A stretch of DNA of 64,000 bases from Paraniabella ginsengisoli (GTDB lineage: Bacteria > Bacteroidota > Bacteroidia > Chitinophagales > Chitinophagaceae). The position numbers and the translations under genes are program-made. Of the stretch, positions 1 to 8,923 are shown piece after piece; position 1 is the first letter of the stretch, and each line of letters begins with the position of its first letter. The stretch covers positions 682,001 through 746,000 of the forward strand of contig NZ_JAKWBL010000001.1 in NCBI RefSeq assembly GCF_022513635.1, written 5' to 3'. The notes under the pieces were generated by a model, which saw only the letters and a program-made list of their open reading frames with translations, did not search any database and was not told the origin of the DNA.

Positions 1-1378
1 TTGCACCTTATAAAGGAGACGGATGGATGTATTACAATGGATATTTGGTAATGACAACAGATTATACAACTGATATGGGATTTTCTACAGCGGCTGGCGA
101 TCCGAGTAAGTTGAGCGATCTTACTTACGATGATAATAACCGATACTTCCGGTATAACTGGCAATATATGTATCAGGTGATCAGCAATGCTAATATCCTG
201 CTTTCAAAAATAGATGCCGTGCCAATGGATGATGCAAAAAAGCAAAGTGTAATTGCTCAGGCGCGTTTTTTACGGGCTTTATCTTACAGAGATCTTACAG
301 ATGCCTGGGGGCCGGTTCCTTTGATTACAGAAGTTATACCTCCGGCTGAAGCACCTGCATTGCCATTAACACCTGTTGCAGATGTTGATAAGGTTATTAT
401 TGAAGACTGCAAATTTGGTATTGATAATTTACCTGAAAGTTGGGCAGCATCAGATGGACTTTCAAGAGCAACAAAAGGAGCGTCAGCAGCGCTTTTAGCC
501 AACGTATATTTAAGAGCGCACGATTATCAAAACGCTAAAATTTATGTAGATATGATCTTAGCGCTAAGAGATAAAGGCGTGTATAAGCTTAATGCAGATT
601 TCAAAAATGTATGGTCAGAAAGTAACAAATTCGACAAGGGATTTATTTTTTGCATACTGCATGAACCCGCACTAAATGGTGGCGAAATAACCAACCATTT
701 TGGGCCGACAGATAATAAGGAAGTTCCCGGCAGATGGCAATATTACGGAGTGTCTCTCGATTTTTGGAGAAAGTATAGCGACTCAGATCCCAGGAAACAA
801 TTCTTCTATTATAACTATGAAGGCGATGCCGCGCGGGATGATAATACAGAAAACGGCTTTTTTATATGATACCGGCGCCTGGCCAAACCAGGCCGCCTGC
901 CGACACAGTGAAGTTTTTGGAAAATGTTGCCACAAAGAAATATTCGTACGAAATGATTTCTAATTCTTATTACGATGGCCGCACTATATCTGTATTCAGG
1001 ATTGAAGATATTATTCTGTACAAAGCTGAAATCGAAAATGAGTTAAGTGGCCCTGCTGCAGCGCTTCCTTACATAAATGAAATAAGAGGACGGGCTGGTG
1101 CTCCAATTTATGGAAGCACAGGATTTCCAGTGCCAGGTTCAAAAGAAGACATGGCGCAAAAAATATTGGATGAGCGCGGATTTGAACTAGTGTTTGAATA
1201 TAAACGTCGCCCGGATTTAATTCGTTTTGGAAAATATGAATCTACAACAAATGCTTACTTGCAGCGCAGGGGTTTACCGGCACGTGCAAAACCTAATATG
1301 AGATATTTCCCTTATCCTTTGCTTGATGCGCAGTTAAATAGCGCTATGGCTGCAGAGAATAAGAATAGAATGCCTTAA
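1..1378 (+). CDS. SusD/RagB-family outer-membrane lipoprotein (5' end outside window, frameshifted)
   Basis: Glycan-binding SusD-like protein that would partner a SusC transporter encoded upstream, outside the window. The open frame is already running at base 3. Visible family features are the helical region around ANILLSKID, the AQARFLRALSYRDLTDAWGPVPLI segment in which the TPR-like helices pack, and the C-terminal block DERGFELVFEYKRRPDLIRFGKY followed by an end at NRMP, typical of SusD termini. The frame breaks near 855-866 at a run of six T; one more T joins NGFF to YMIPAPGQ. The signal peptide lies upstream of the window. Family assignment is firm; substrate is unknown. Confidence 0.9.
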
Positions 1379-1398
1379 TTTAGATATACAACATTTGT

Positions 1399-1429
1399 AA
1401 ACCGCCGAGCCTTACTCGGTGGTTTTTTC
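1399..1429 (+). terminator. Rho-independent terminator after susD
   Basis: Ten-pair stem AACCGCCGAG / CTCGGTGGTT (one G-T pair) with a five-base loop, followed by a T run. It sits 21 bp after the SusD stop codon. Confidence 0.8.
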
Positions 1430-1470
1430 TTAATAGACCATACTATTTTAAGGCTATAAGTTTATATTGA

Positions 1471-1506
1471 TAACCCGTCAACTGTCAAACTATCAACTGT
1501 CATCTC
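1471..1506. repeat. GTTGACAG/CTGTCAAC-family spacer repeat
   Basis: Contains two copies of the unit TCAACTGTCA. The same unit recurs in the spacers at 3215-3237, 20094-20165 and 27798-27853, and in degenerate form at 8785-8815. It lies directly upstream of the arylsulfotransferase promoter box. Confidence 0.5.
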
Positions 1507-1511
1507 ATAAT

Positions 1512-1519
1512 TACCTTTG
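1512..1519 (+). promoter_or_regulatory. Bacteroidota -7 promoter box (TACCTTTG)
   Basis: Matches TAnnTTTG and ends 7 nt before ATG 1527. No clear TTTG is present 19-21 bp upstream, so the promoter call is moderate. If it is used, the transcript would begin at or within a base or two of the start codon. Confidence 0.45.
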
Positions 1520-1526
1520 TTTTAAA

Positions 1527-3149
1527 ATGCAACGCATGAAGAAGTTTTGGATACTTATTTTAGTTTTAGTATTATCGATAGCAGGCTTTGTTTTATATAG
1601 CTATAATGCCTACTCTATAGAAAGCATTAAATTAACCTCTTTAAATAATGCAGCTAATGCTGAAGTGGTTGAAGTGTTGTTAAATAAAGAAGCGCCTGTT
1701 GTCGTAGAATACTGGAAGGACGGCTCATCTGAAGTGTTGCGAACAGTTAGATCAGAAGCAAAGAAAGAACATAAGGTGAAGTTGTTGTTGTTGGAAGCTG
1801 GCAGTACTTATCATTTTCGCGTCGTGATTGATCGCCTGATAAAAGTAAAATCCAAGGACATGGATTTTCAAACGCGTAAACAGTCACCTTGGTTGGCACG
1901 CAATTGGGTAAAACAAGAAGATCAAAAAAATGCAATAGAGTTAGCCGGCGGCTTGGTGATGCTTTGCAATGCAAGACTCCCGGGATACATTACCATGATT
2001 GATGGAGAAGGTAAAATCAAATGGTATTGGCAAATAGATGATATTGGTGTAAGGGCCGCTACACTTACGCCACGCGGTACTATTTTAGCTATGTTAAGGC
2101 CGCCTGTTGCTGATGTTATTGATGATACACCCAAGGAAGAAGCGGATAGTCTAAACAAAATGAAGGAATCTATAAGGCGGGGCGCTATTGGCTTTGCTGG
2201 AGGTACCGCCATTGCCGAAATCGACTTGTCCGGAAAAATGCTTTGGCGTATTAATATGGATACAGTATTAGGTGGAAAATATAAAGTCATTCATCATGAT
2301 GTACGCATGGACAAAGCAGGCAACATCATCACATTGGTAAGAAATCAGTTACCATTCGATATGTCTAAAATTGGTGGTTCGGGTATTGATACATTAGGCG
2401 GTGAAGGTATTCTGGTAATGAACAATAAAGGTGAAAAAATTTGGGAATGGAATATTTGGGATAAATGGGATGTGTTAAACGATCCATTTATTAAAGAGTT
2501 TGCTTATGACCGCTTTCATGCTAACTCGCTGAATCTTGATACAGACGGAAACTATCTGATGTCTGTTGCTATAGAAGATCAGGTGTGGAAAATTAATGCC
2601 ACAACCGGGGATATTATGTGGAAGCTTGGAAAAAATGGAAGTTTTAAAATGGATAGCACACACTATTTTTCCTTTCAACATACAGTACAAATTAATCCAC
2701 GTGGAGAACTGATGATCTTCGACAATTCTTTGTGGAAACACAGGTCTGGCGCGGTTTCGTTCAAGCTTGATACAATTAATTGGGTAGCCACGCCGTCCAT
2801 ACAGGCTATGTTGCCTAAAGAAAAATATACATCACGTATGGGCAGCGGCTATTTGTTGCCCAACGGAAATCTTTTACAATGTAGTTCTAAAACCGGAAGT
2901 GTTATGGTTACTGATCTTAAAGGGAAAATTCTTTGGGAATTGAATTCATATTTTGTGCCTTATCGGGCAGAATATATACCATCCGAAACATGGAACACTT
3001 TTTTCGTAAAAAATAAACTTGTTGAACATCGTATGCTAGTGTCGTGTCAACTAATTAGTGTTTGTCAGGCTGAGCTTGCCGAAGCCCGTTCAGCGACCCT
3101 TCGACAAGCTCAGGGTGACAACCGATGCGACATTTTCTCCTTGACATGA
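1527..3149 (+). CDS. Arylsulfotransferase (ASST)-family protein
   Basis: Predicted ASST-type beta-propeller enzyme, which would transfer sulfate between phenolic compounds without PAPS. The N-terminus is basic (MQRMKKF) followed by a hydrophobic stretch, so the protein is anchored in or exported across the membrane. Repeated propeller blades are visible (GYITMIDGEGKIKWYW, GEGILVMNNKGEKIWEW, DQVWKINATTGDIMWKLG), with HDVRMDKAGNIITL and RFHANSLNLDTDGNYLMSV, where the family's active-site histidines lie. ATG 1527 is chosen from the promoter spacing; ATG 1536 is an alternative. The last 35 or so codons read through a repeat element at 3036-3155, so the native C-terminus was probably replaced or truncated. 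The family is likely; substrate is unknown. Confidence 0.75.
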   Translation: MQRMKKFWILILVLVLSIAGFVLYSYNAYSIESIKLTSLNNAANAEVVEVLLNKEAPVVVEYWKDGSSEVLRTVRSEAKKEHKVKLLLLEAGSTYHFRVVIDRLIKVKSKDMDFQTRKQSPWLARNWVKQEDQKNAIELAGGLVMLCNARLPGYITMIDGEGKIKWYWQIDDIGVRAATLTPRGTILAMLRPPVADVIDDTPKEEADSLNKMKESIRRGAIGFAGGTAIAEIDLSGKMLWRINMDTVLGGKYKVIHHDVRMDKAGNIITLVRNQLPFDMSKIGGSGIDTLGGEGILVMNNKGEKIWEWNIWDKWDVLNDPFIKEFAYDRFHANSLNLDTDGNYLMSVAIEDQVWKINATTGDIMWKLGKNGSFKMDSTHYFSFQHTVQINPRGELMIFDNSLWKHRSGAVSFKLDTINWVATPSIQAMLPKEKYTSRMGSGYLLPNGNLLQCSSKTGSVMVTDLKGKILWELNSYFVPYRAEYIPSETWNTFFVKNKLVEHRMLVSCQLISVCQAELAEARSATLRQAQGDNRCDIFSLT

Positions 3150-3155
3150 CACTAG
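3036..3155. repeat. 120-bp palindromic element with 15-bp terminal inverted repeats
   Basis: CTAGTGTCGTGTCAA (3036-3050) and TTGACATGACACTAG (3141-3155) are inverted repeats matching at 14 of 15 positions. Between them lies a second inverted pair, TGAGCTTGCCGAAGCCCG against CCTTCGACAAGCTCA, a motif I recognise as a dispersed repeat in Bacteroidota genomes. The element supplies the last codons and the stop of the arylsulfotransferase. MITE-like or REP-like; mobility is not shown. Confidence 0.6.
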
Positions 3156-3242
3156 GTAGGTCGTGTGAAATAGAGCAAGCTAAAAAATGGATAAGGGCAT
3201 TTATACTGCCAACTAGCATCGGCCAACTGTCAACTCAATAAA

Positions 3243-4249
3243 ATGAAAAATATATCCGGCATTCAAATGATCGGTACGCAAAGATCCGGCTCTAATTTAT
3301 TAAGAGTAATGCTCGATCAATCTATAGATGTGGCATCGCCGCATCCAGCGCATGTTTTAGTGACTTTTATTCCTTTACTAAAGTTTTACGGAAATCTGGA
3401 CATAACTGAAAATTATCGCAGACTTGTCAACGATGTGGTGGATTATATCAACGTTAACCCCGTCCCTTGGAGCGGAGTAATATTAGATAAGGAAGATGTT
3501 TTCAACAGTTCGCAGGTGTATAATCTTATAGAATTGAACAGGATCATATATGAACGTGTGGCTACAGCGGCGGGTGCCCGTTATTGGTGTTGTAAAAGCA
3601 TGGCGAACGTGCACTTTGCTGACGAACTTGAAGCGGGAAATAAAGACTTAAAATATATTTACTTGTATAGAGATGGCCGCGACGTGGCTGCTTCTTTTAA
3701 AAAAGCCATTGTAGGAGAAAAGCATATTTATCCGATCGCAAAACAATGGACCGAAGATCAGGAAGCCTGCCTTCGCCTTTCAAAAAAATTCCTGCTGAAA
3801 GATTCCACGCCTTAAGCTATGAACAGTTAATTAAGAATCCGGAAGAAACAATAAAACAACTTTGCATTTTTCTGGATATACCTTATTTACCAGCCATGTT
3901 AGATTTTCATAGTTCTAAAGAAGCTGTAACAACCGCCAGCGCTGGTGCCATGTGGATCAATTTGCAAAAGCCCGTAATAGCTGATAATACCGGCAAATTT
4001 AGAAAAGTATTTACTGACACTGATCTTGAGATTTTTGAATTGATTGCTGGCGATGTGATGCAGGAATTAAGCTATCCGTTATTTACAAATCGTCAAAATG
4101 TTGCGCTTATCAGCAGCGAATCCATTGAAAAATATCAGCTCGAAAATGAGCAATTAAAAAAGAATTTATCAAACAGGCAGATAATCACGATATCGAAAAA
4201 GACATCCGCAGTTAGCCATTATCAATCGTATCAAACAGCAATAATATGA
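3243..4249 (+). CDS. PAPS-dependent sulfotransferase
   Basis: Transfers the sulfuryl group of PAPS to an acceptor, probably a glycan or small molecule. The 5'-phosphosulfate loop is GTQRSGSNLLRVML near the N-terminus and the 3'-phosphate site is YLYRDGRDVAASF around residue 145. The frame breaks at a run of seven A (about 3782-3788); an eighth A joins LSKK to IPAERFHALSYEQL, and the repaired protein is about 335 residues, normal for the family. Its stop overlaps the cysQ start (ATGA at 4246), so the two are translationally coupled. CysQ removes the PAP by-product of this reaction. Acceptor unknown. Confidence 0.88.
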
Positions 4250-5009
4250 TAACATACATCAATTCATTATTAAACATTGTAAAAGAGGCAGGCGATGCTA
4301 TCATGGAAATTTATAATGCTGACAACATTGATGTTTCGTATAAAGATGATCGTTCGCCTTTAACAGCGGCTGATCATGCGGCCCATAATATTATTGCAAA
4401 AGGCTTGCAGCAAATAGCGCCACATATTCCAATTATCTCGGAAGAAGGGGAAAATAGTACACGATTAGATCAAGCTGAAACATTTTGGTGTGTTGATCCG
4501 CTTGATGGTACAAAAGAATTTATTAAAAAGAATGGTGAGTTTACTGTTAATGTAGCATTAATAACAAATCAATTGCCTGTACTTGGTGTTGTTTATGCAC
4601 CCGCGCTTGCCACTTGTTATTATGGTGCAAACGATTATGGAAGTTTTAAAAAACAGGTAACGAAGCGGCAGTAAATATTTCTGTAAGTAAGCGCACAGCA
4701 AATTTTGTAGCTGTTGGCAGTCGGTCACATAAACATGAAGAAGAGGAAAAGCTATTGTCAAAAATTGGTATTTCTGAAACTGTTGCAAAAGGAAGTTCCT
4801 TAAAATTTTGTTTGGTGGCAGAAGGTACCGCAGATATTTATTACAGGCATGGCCCAACTATGGAATGGGATACTGCAGCTGGTCACGCTGTTGTTCTAAA
4901 TGCCGGAGGCGATGTGACGGGTTTAAATGGCGAACCTTTTTTATATGGAAAGCCTGTTATGCTCAACCCCGGATTTATTTGCAAGTCAGGCGTTTTGCAA
5001 ATCATTTAA
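4246..5009 (+). CDS. cysQ: 3'(2'),5'-bisphosphate nucleotidase CysQ
   Basis: Hydrolyses PAP to AMP, relieving product inhibition of sulfotransferases. Inositol-monophosphatase fold: SEEG (about residue 66) and DPLDGTKEF (about residue 84) carry the metal-binding acidic residues, and the C-terminal metal-binding aspartate lies in WDTAAGHAV. The frame breaks at an A6 run near 4651; a seventh A gives SFKKTGNEAAVNISVS and a protein of about 254 residues. It is cotranscribed with the sulfotransferase by a four-base overlap, and its stop overlaps that of the convergent cysC. Confidence 0.92.
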
Positions 5010-5587
5010 AGTAAGTTGATCATACTGTCATGTATTTTCCTGGCACAAGTTTCGGCGTTTTCAATATCGCTTTGAACCACTAAATACGGAGCAGAAGGTA
5101 TTTCGAAACCAGAGCTTATTCCTGTAAATTTTTAGCTCGCCTGTCTTCGCTTTTCGGTACAAGCCTTTTACATCCCTTTTTCACATGTTGCTAAAGGGCA
5201 ATTAATAAATATTTCATAATAAAGAGGACCAATAATAGAAGCGGCAAGACTTCTATAAGCTTGCATTGGCGTTATCAACGAACAGATGCATATAATACCG
5301 TTTGCGCTTACAATGCGAGCCAGTTCTGCAGTCCTTCTAATATTTTCAGCACGGTCTTCATCGCTAAAGCCAAGGTCTTTATTAATGCCAGAACGTAGTT
5401 CATCGCCATCCAAAATCAATGAAGGCTTTCCGCTTTCTTTTAAAAATTCCTGTAAAAGTCCCGCTATCGTGGTTTTTCCGGCGCCTGATAATCCTAGAAG
5501 CCAGATGACAGCGGCAGGTTGATTATTTTGTTTCAAAGTTTCGTAATACTGTCTTTTGGCCAATGTCATTAACTTAAGAAGCCGCAT
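5006..5587 (-). CDS. cysC: Adenylyl-sulfate kinase CysC
   Basis: Phosphorylates adenylyl sulfate to PAPS, the donor for the sulfotransferase encoded opposite. P-loop GLSGAGKTT, then LDGDELRSGINKDLGFSDEDRAENIRR, the family signature. Two breaks: an A5 run near 5172 (repair gives CEKRDVKGLYRKAKTGELKN) and an A/T run near 5130 (repair gives NFTGISSGFEIPSAPYLVVQS). The repaired end is at 5006, overlapping cysQ on the other strand by four bases. ATG 5587 is chosen because the open frame upstream of it resembles spacer sequence; ATG 5569 is possible. Confidence 0.88.
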
Positions 5588-5723
5588 TGCGTTCTTTGCT
5601 TTTTTTCTTTGTGCTCTTTGCGTGAAAAAAATTATTAAAACTCTTAAGTTAATGAAATTGGTCTTTTGATCAAAAATGTGAACTCGCACAAAGCTATGAA
5701 CTAGTTTCTAATTTCATCTTTTA

Positions 5724-6442
5724 TTACACTGCTAACAACCAAGCTATGACAGCAGCCACAACGGTGTTTAAAAAGTTCACCGCATTGTTACTTAAAACCC
5801 CTTTGCTTTCGAGCGTTGATCCCAATACCGAATCGGCTATATTCCCTGCTGTGCCTGCAATAAGAATGATGACAACATTTGGCAGCGATGGAACAAAAAT
5901 GTAATAAACCGTTGCAATAATTATACTTCCCGCAAAGCCCAAAAGCGTTCCTTCCATACTTACAACTCCGTTTAACCCCTTTGGCGATCTTTTAAAAGAA
6001 AGGATATTATAAAAACGTTTTCCATAAACATTCCCGAGTTCAGAAGATACCGTATCTGCTGTGGCTGATGCAAAACATGCGGCTATCATTAAAAAAGCAT
6101 TTTTGCTCAAAGCCGGATAAACATAAGCAATCAATCCAACAACGCCGCTAATCCGGCATTGGCAAATACCTGCCCGGCGCTACGTTTTCCTTTTTCAATT
6201 TCAGCTAAACCGGCATTTTGTTTTTCTTTTAATTTCCAGGAAGTAGCTAACACACCGATTGCAAAAAATACTGCCATCGCTGCTACACCGCCAAAGCGGG
6301 AACCTAAATAAATAACAACGCTTAAAACACCTCCCGTCAAGGCGGCGGCTATTGTTAGTTTTTTAAAGAGAACACTTAGCACCATTCCTACAGCGATGAT
6401 TGCAAACAATATCCAGTCCGAGTAAAACATAAATACATGCAA
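5724..6442 (-). CDS. DUF92/TMEM19-family integral membrane protein
   Basis: Polytopic membrane protein of the DUF92 family. Plant and cyanobacterial relatives include phytyl-phosphate kinase (VTE6), but bacterial members in this phylum have no assigned reaction that I know. Six or so hydrophobic segments are visible, with conserved ASATADTVSSELG and SPKGLNGVVSMEGTLLGFAGS in the second half. The frame breaks near 6145 (GCGGCGTTG); one more G gives AGLAGVVGLIAYVYP. The start could be ATG 6442 or 6430. It is divergent from the phe leader. Confidence 0.8.
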
Positions 6443-6512
6443 GATATGCCGCTACACTGCATTTCAGACTATCGGTTGTTAGTTTTTTATTTTTGAATCC
6501 TCAAAAAATATA

Positions 6513-6543
6513 TTTGTTTATTAAGATTTATCTTTTAAATTTG
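6513..6543 (+). promoter_or_regulatory. Bacteroidota promoter for the phe leader
   Basis: TTTG at 6513-6516, a 19-bp spacer, then TAAATTTG at 6536-6543. Both elements and the spacing fit the Bacteroidota sigma consensus. The box ends 7 nt before the leader ATG at 6551, so transcription is expected to start at about the A of that ATG. Confidence 0.75.
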
Positions 6544-6550
6544 CTTCGCA

Positions 6551-6622
6551 ATGACAACAACACGTTTTTTTACCGGTTTCTATTTTAGCTTCTTTTTTAA
6601 AATGAAGCCGGGAATGCTTTAG
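6551..6622 (+). CDS. pheL: Phe-rich leader peptide of the pheA operon
   Basis: A 23-codon frame containing RFFTGFYFSFFF, that is seven Phe and one Tyr within residues 6-16, ending at TAG 6620. It lies directly behind a consensus promoter and ahead of a strong intrinsic terminator and pheA. This is the architecture of ribosome-mediated attenuation as established for pheA leaders in Proteobacteria: when charged Phe-tRNA is scarce the ribosome should stall and prevent the terminator. No ribosome-binding site is present, and the predicted transcript starts at the ATG. The role is inferred from composition and position. Confidence 0.82.
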   Translation: MTTTRFFTGFYFSFFFKMKPGML

Positions 6623-6695
6623 TTGACATTTAAATAAAAAGAATAAAATAAATCAACATAAAAAGAATCCCGGCGAAAATGCCGGGATTTTTTTA
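6605..6695 (+). terminator. Attenuator of the pheA operon
   Basis: Terminator stem AATCCCGGC (6666-6674) with GCCGGGATT (6681-6689), nine perfect pairs and a six-base loop, then a T run to 6694. The segment GCCGGGA at 6607-6613, inside the last leader codons, duplicates the 3' arm and can pair instead with TCCCGGC at 6668-6674. That gives a mutually exclusive antiterminator. Confidence 0.82.
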
Positions 6696-6726
6696 GCCCT
6701 TACCCGGTTCAAGTAAAAGTTTTAAA

Positions 6727-7611
6727 ATGGTGCCAAAAGCTGAAAGTTTGAAAGAACAAAAAGTAATAGCGAAACCTAAGATCGCTCCACATATCGCCAT
6801 TCAGGGTTTTGAAGGTTGTTTTCATCAACAGGCTGCTAATTACTTTTTTAATAAAAATGTAACAGTCGAGTGCTGTACTACTTTCAAAGATGTGATGGTC
6901 GCTGCTAAAGACAGTAATCGCACCGATGGTTGTATTATGGCAATTGAAAACTCCATCGCCGGAAGCATTTTGCCTAATTATAATTTGATACAGGGTAGTA
7001 ACCTGAAAATCGTTGGTGAAGTGTACATGCAGATCCATCAAAATCTTTTGGTAAATCATGGCGTAGCACTTGAAGATATTAAGGAAGTGCATTCGCATAC
7101 AATGGCTCTGCAACAATGTTATGAATTCTTAGACCAGCATAAATGGAAGCTTGTTGAAAGCGACGATACTGCGTTAAGCGCAAAACATATTGCACAGTAT
7201 AAAAGCAAACATATTGCAGCTATTGCCAGTAGCCTGGCCGCAGAAATTTATGATCTGAATGTTATTGCCCCTAAAATTCAGACACTAAAGAAAAATTATA
7301 CACGTTTTCTGGTTTTAAAAAGACCAGAAGATATTAAAGAAGCGCAAACGGGAAATAAGGCATCTCTCAATTTTCAAACTATACATAAAGAAGGAGCATT
7401 GGCAAGGGTTTTAGGAGTACTGGCTATTCATAAAGTCAATCTATCCAAACTTCAAAGTTTTCCAATTCCCGGGTCAGAGTTTAAATACCAATTTCACGCC
7501 GATCTGGAATTTGATAACATTAAAACTTTTGAAAGGGTAATAGAAAAACTAAAACCATTAACAGAAGCGGTTAAAATTTACGGTATTTACAATAAAGGTA
7601 TATGGAATTAG
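6727..7611 (+). CDS. pheA: Prephenate dehydratase
   Basis: Converts prephenate to phenylpyruvate in phenylalanine synthesis. The catalytic domain begins at IAIQGFEGCFHQQAA (about residue 23), includes AIENSIAGSILPNYNLI and the NYTRFLVL motif with the catalytic Thr-Arg-Phe, and is followed by an ACT regulatory domain (LARVLGVLAIHKVNLSKLQSFPIPG), the Phe-sensing module. No chorismate mutase domain is attached; that activity is fused to the DAHP synthase downstream. Length 294 residues, intact. First gene behind the Phe attenuator; its end overlaps the aminotransferase start by ten bases. Confidence 0.95.
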   Translation: MVPKAESLKEQKVIAKPKIAPHIAIQGFEGCFHQQAANYFFNKNVTVECCTTFKDVMVAAKDSNRTDGCIMAIENSIAGSILPNYNLIQGSNLKIVGEVYMQIHQNLLVNHGVALEDIKEVHSHTMALQQCYEFLDQHKWKLVESDDTALSAKHIAQYKSKHIAAIASSLAAEIYDLNVIAPKIQTLKKNYTRFLVLKRPEDIKEAQTGNKASLNFQTIHKEGALARVLGVLAIHKVNLSKLQSFPIPGSEFKYQFHADLEFDNIKTFERVIEKLKPLTEAVKIYGIYNKGIWN

Positions 7612-8810
7612 CAAAAAGATTACAGGGTGTTGGTGAGTATTACTTCTCGCAAAAGCTGCGTGAAATAGATGAACTCAACAAGCAAGGAAAAAATATTCTA
7701 AACCTCGGTATTGGCAGTCCCGACTTGCCGCCGCACCCCGATGTTGTTAAAGTATTGTTTGATGAAGCGCAAAAGCCCAATGTGCATGGATATCAGAATT
7801 ATAAAGGCAGCCCCATATTAAGACAAGCTTTCGCTGATTGGTATCAGAAATGGTACGGCGTAACGCTTGATCCAAACAGCGAAATACTTCCGCTCATTGG
7901 CAGCAAAGAAGGCATTATGCATATTTGTATGACCTACTTAAATGAAGGAGATGCAGTGTTGGTGCCGAATCCGGGCTATCCCACTTATCGTAGTAATGTT
8001 ACTATCGCCGGTGGGGTTTGTATCGACTACGATTTAAAAGAAGAAAATAATTATCAGCCAGACTTTGAAGCAATCGAAAAGTCAATTGCTTCGTTTTCTT
8101 CCCCCTCTTCGGGAGGGGGCAGGGGAGGCCGTAAAATTGTTCTTTGTTAATTATCCTCAAATGCCAACGGGTCAGCAGCCTGATAAAAAGTATTTGAACA
8201 ATTAATTGCATTTGCGAAGAAGCATAATATTTTAATTGTACATGATAATCCGTATAGCTTTATACTAAATGACGAACCAGTTAGTTTGCTAAGTATTGAA
8301 GGAGCTAAAGATGTTGTGATAGAATTGAACTCTTTAAGCAAATCGCACAATATGGCTGGCTGGCGTGTAGGTGTGCTCTGCGGTGCGGCGGAAAGAATTA
8401 ATGAAGTACTTCGTTTTAAAAGTAATATGGATAGCGGCATGTTTTTGCCTTTGCAATTGGCTGCAGCAAAAGCATTAACACTTGGCAAAGAGTGGCACGA
8501 GGAAGTGAACGCGATTTACGCTGAAAGAAGAGAAAAGGTTTTTGAATTATTGGATTTACTACAATGTAGCTATTCAAAAAATCAGGTAGGAATGTTTGTC
8601 TGGGCAAAAATCCCATCCGGTTACAATGATTGTTTCCAGATAGCAGACGAAGTATTGTATAAAGCAAATGTTTTTATAACACCCGGCGGCATTTTTGGCG
8701 GCGCAGGCGAACAATACATAAGAATCAGCCTTTGTGGCTCGATAGAGAAATTTCAAGAAGCAATTGAAAGAGTGAAGAATGGTTTACAAGTTGACAAGTT
8801 GAAAGGTTGA
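7602..8810 (+). CDS. PLP-dependent aminotransferase class I/II (aromatic aminotransferase candidate)
   Basis: Fold-type I aminotransferase. Visible are NLGIGSPDLPPHPDV, VNYPQMPTG, HDNPYSFI with the pyridine-binding Asp, NSLSKSHNMAGWRVG with the Schiff-base Lys, and RISLCGS with the carboxylate-binding Arg. Position between pheA and tyrA implies the last step to Phe and Tyr; LL-diaminopimelate-type activity is the alternative. The frame is lost inside a GC-rich repeat at 8101-8130 (two bases missing in its C and G runs) and again at 8192 (a short T run). Repair gives GEAVKLFFVNYP and KYFEQLIAFAKKH, about 403 residues. The repeat adds about 12 residues before a core beta strand. Confidence 0.85.
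8101..8130. repeat. GC-rich hairpin repeat inside the aminotransferase
   Basis: CCCCCTC / GAGGGGG around a five-base loop, followed by CAGGGGAGG. Same family as 8963-8992, 12841-12872, 51487-51524 and 59501-59536. Here it is translated as part of the aminotransferase. Confidence 0.75.
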
Positions 8811-8923
8811 CAAGAGTCAGCAGGCGGATGCCTTTCGGTTATTAATTGACTCCGAAGGAGTCGAATAACAATAGCCGGATGCGTAGCTTCCGGTTCTAAA
8901 AATATTAATATCAAATATTTGAT
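8811..8923. repeat. Aminotransferase-tyrA spacer with palindromes
   Basis: Holds a degenerate GTTGAC repeat at its left edge, a perfect palindrome GACTCCGAAGGAGTC at 8848-8862, an imperfect pair around CCGGATGCGTAGCTTCCGG (8874-8892), and an 18-bp perfect AT palindrome at 8908-8925 (ATATCAAAT / ATTTGATAT) that overlaps the tyrA ATG. Confidence 0.6.

Noticed and set aside
5588..5689. Longer N-terminus for CysC from ATG 5689
   Set aside because: The translated stretch is low-complexity spacer sequence (FFTQRAQRKKAKN) and APS kinases begin shortly before the P-loop.
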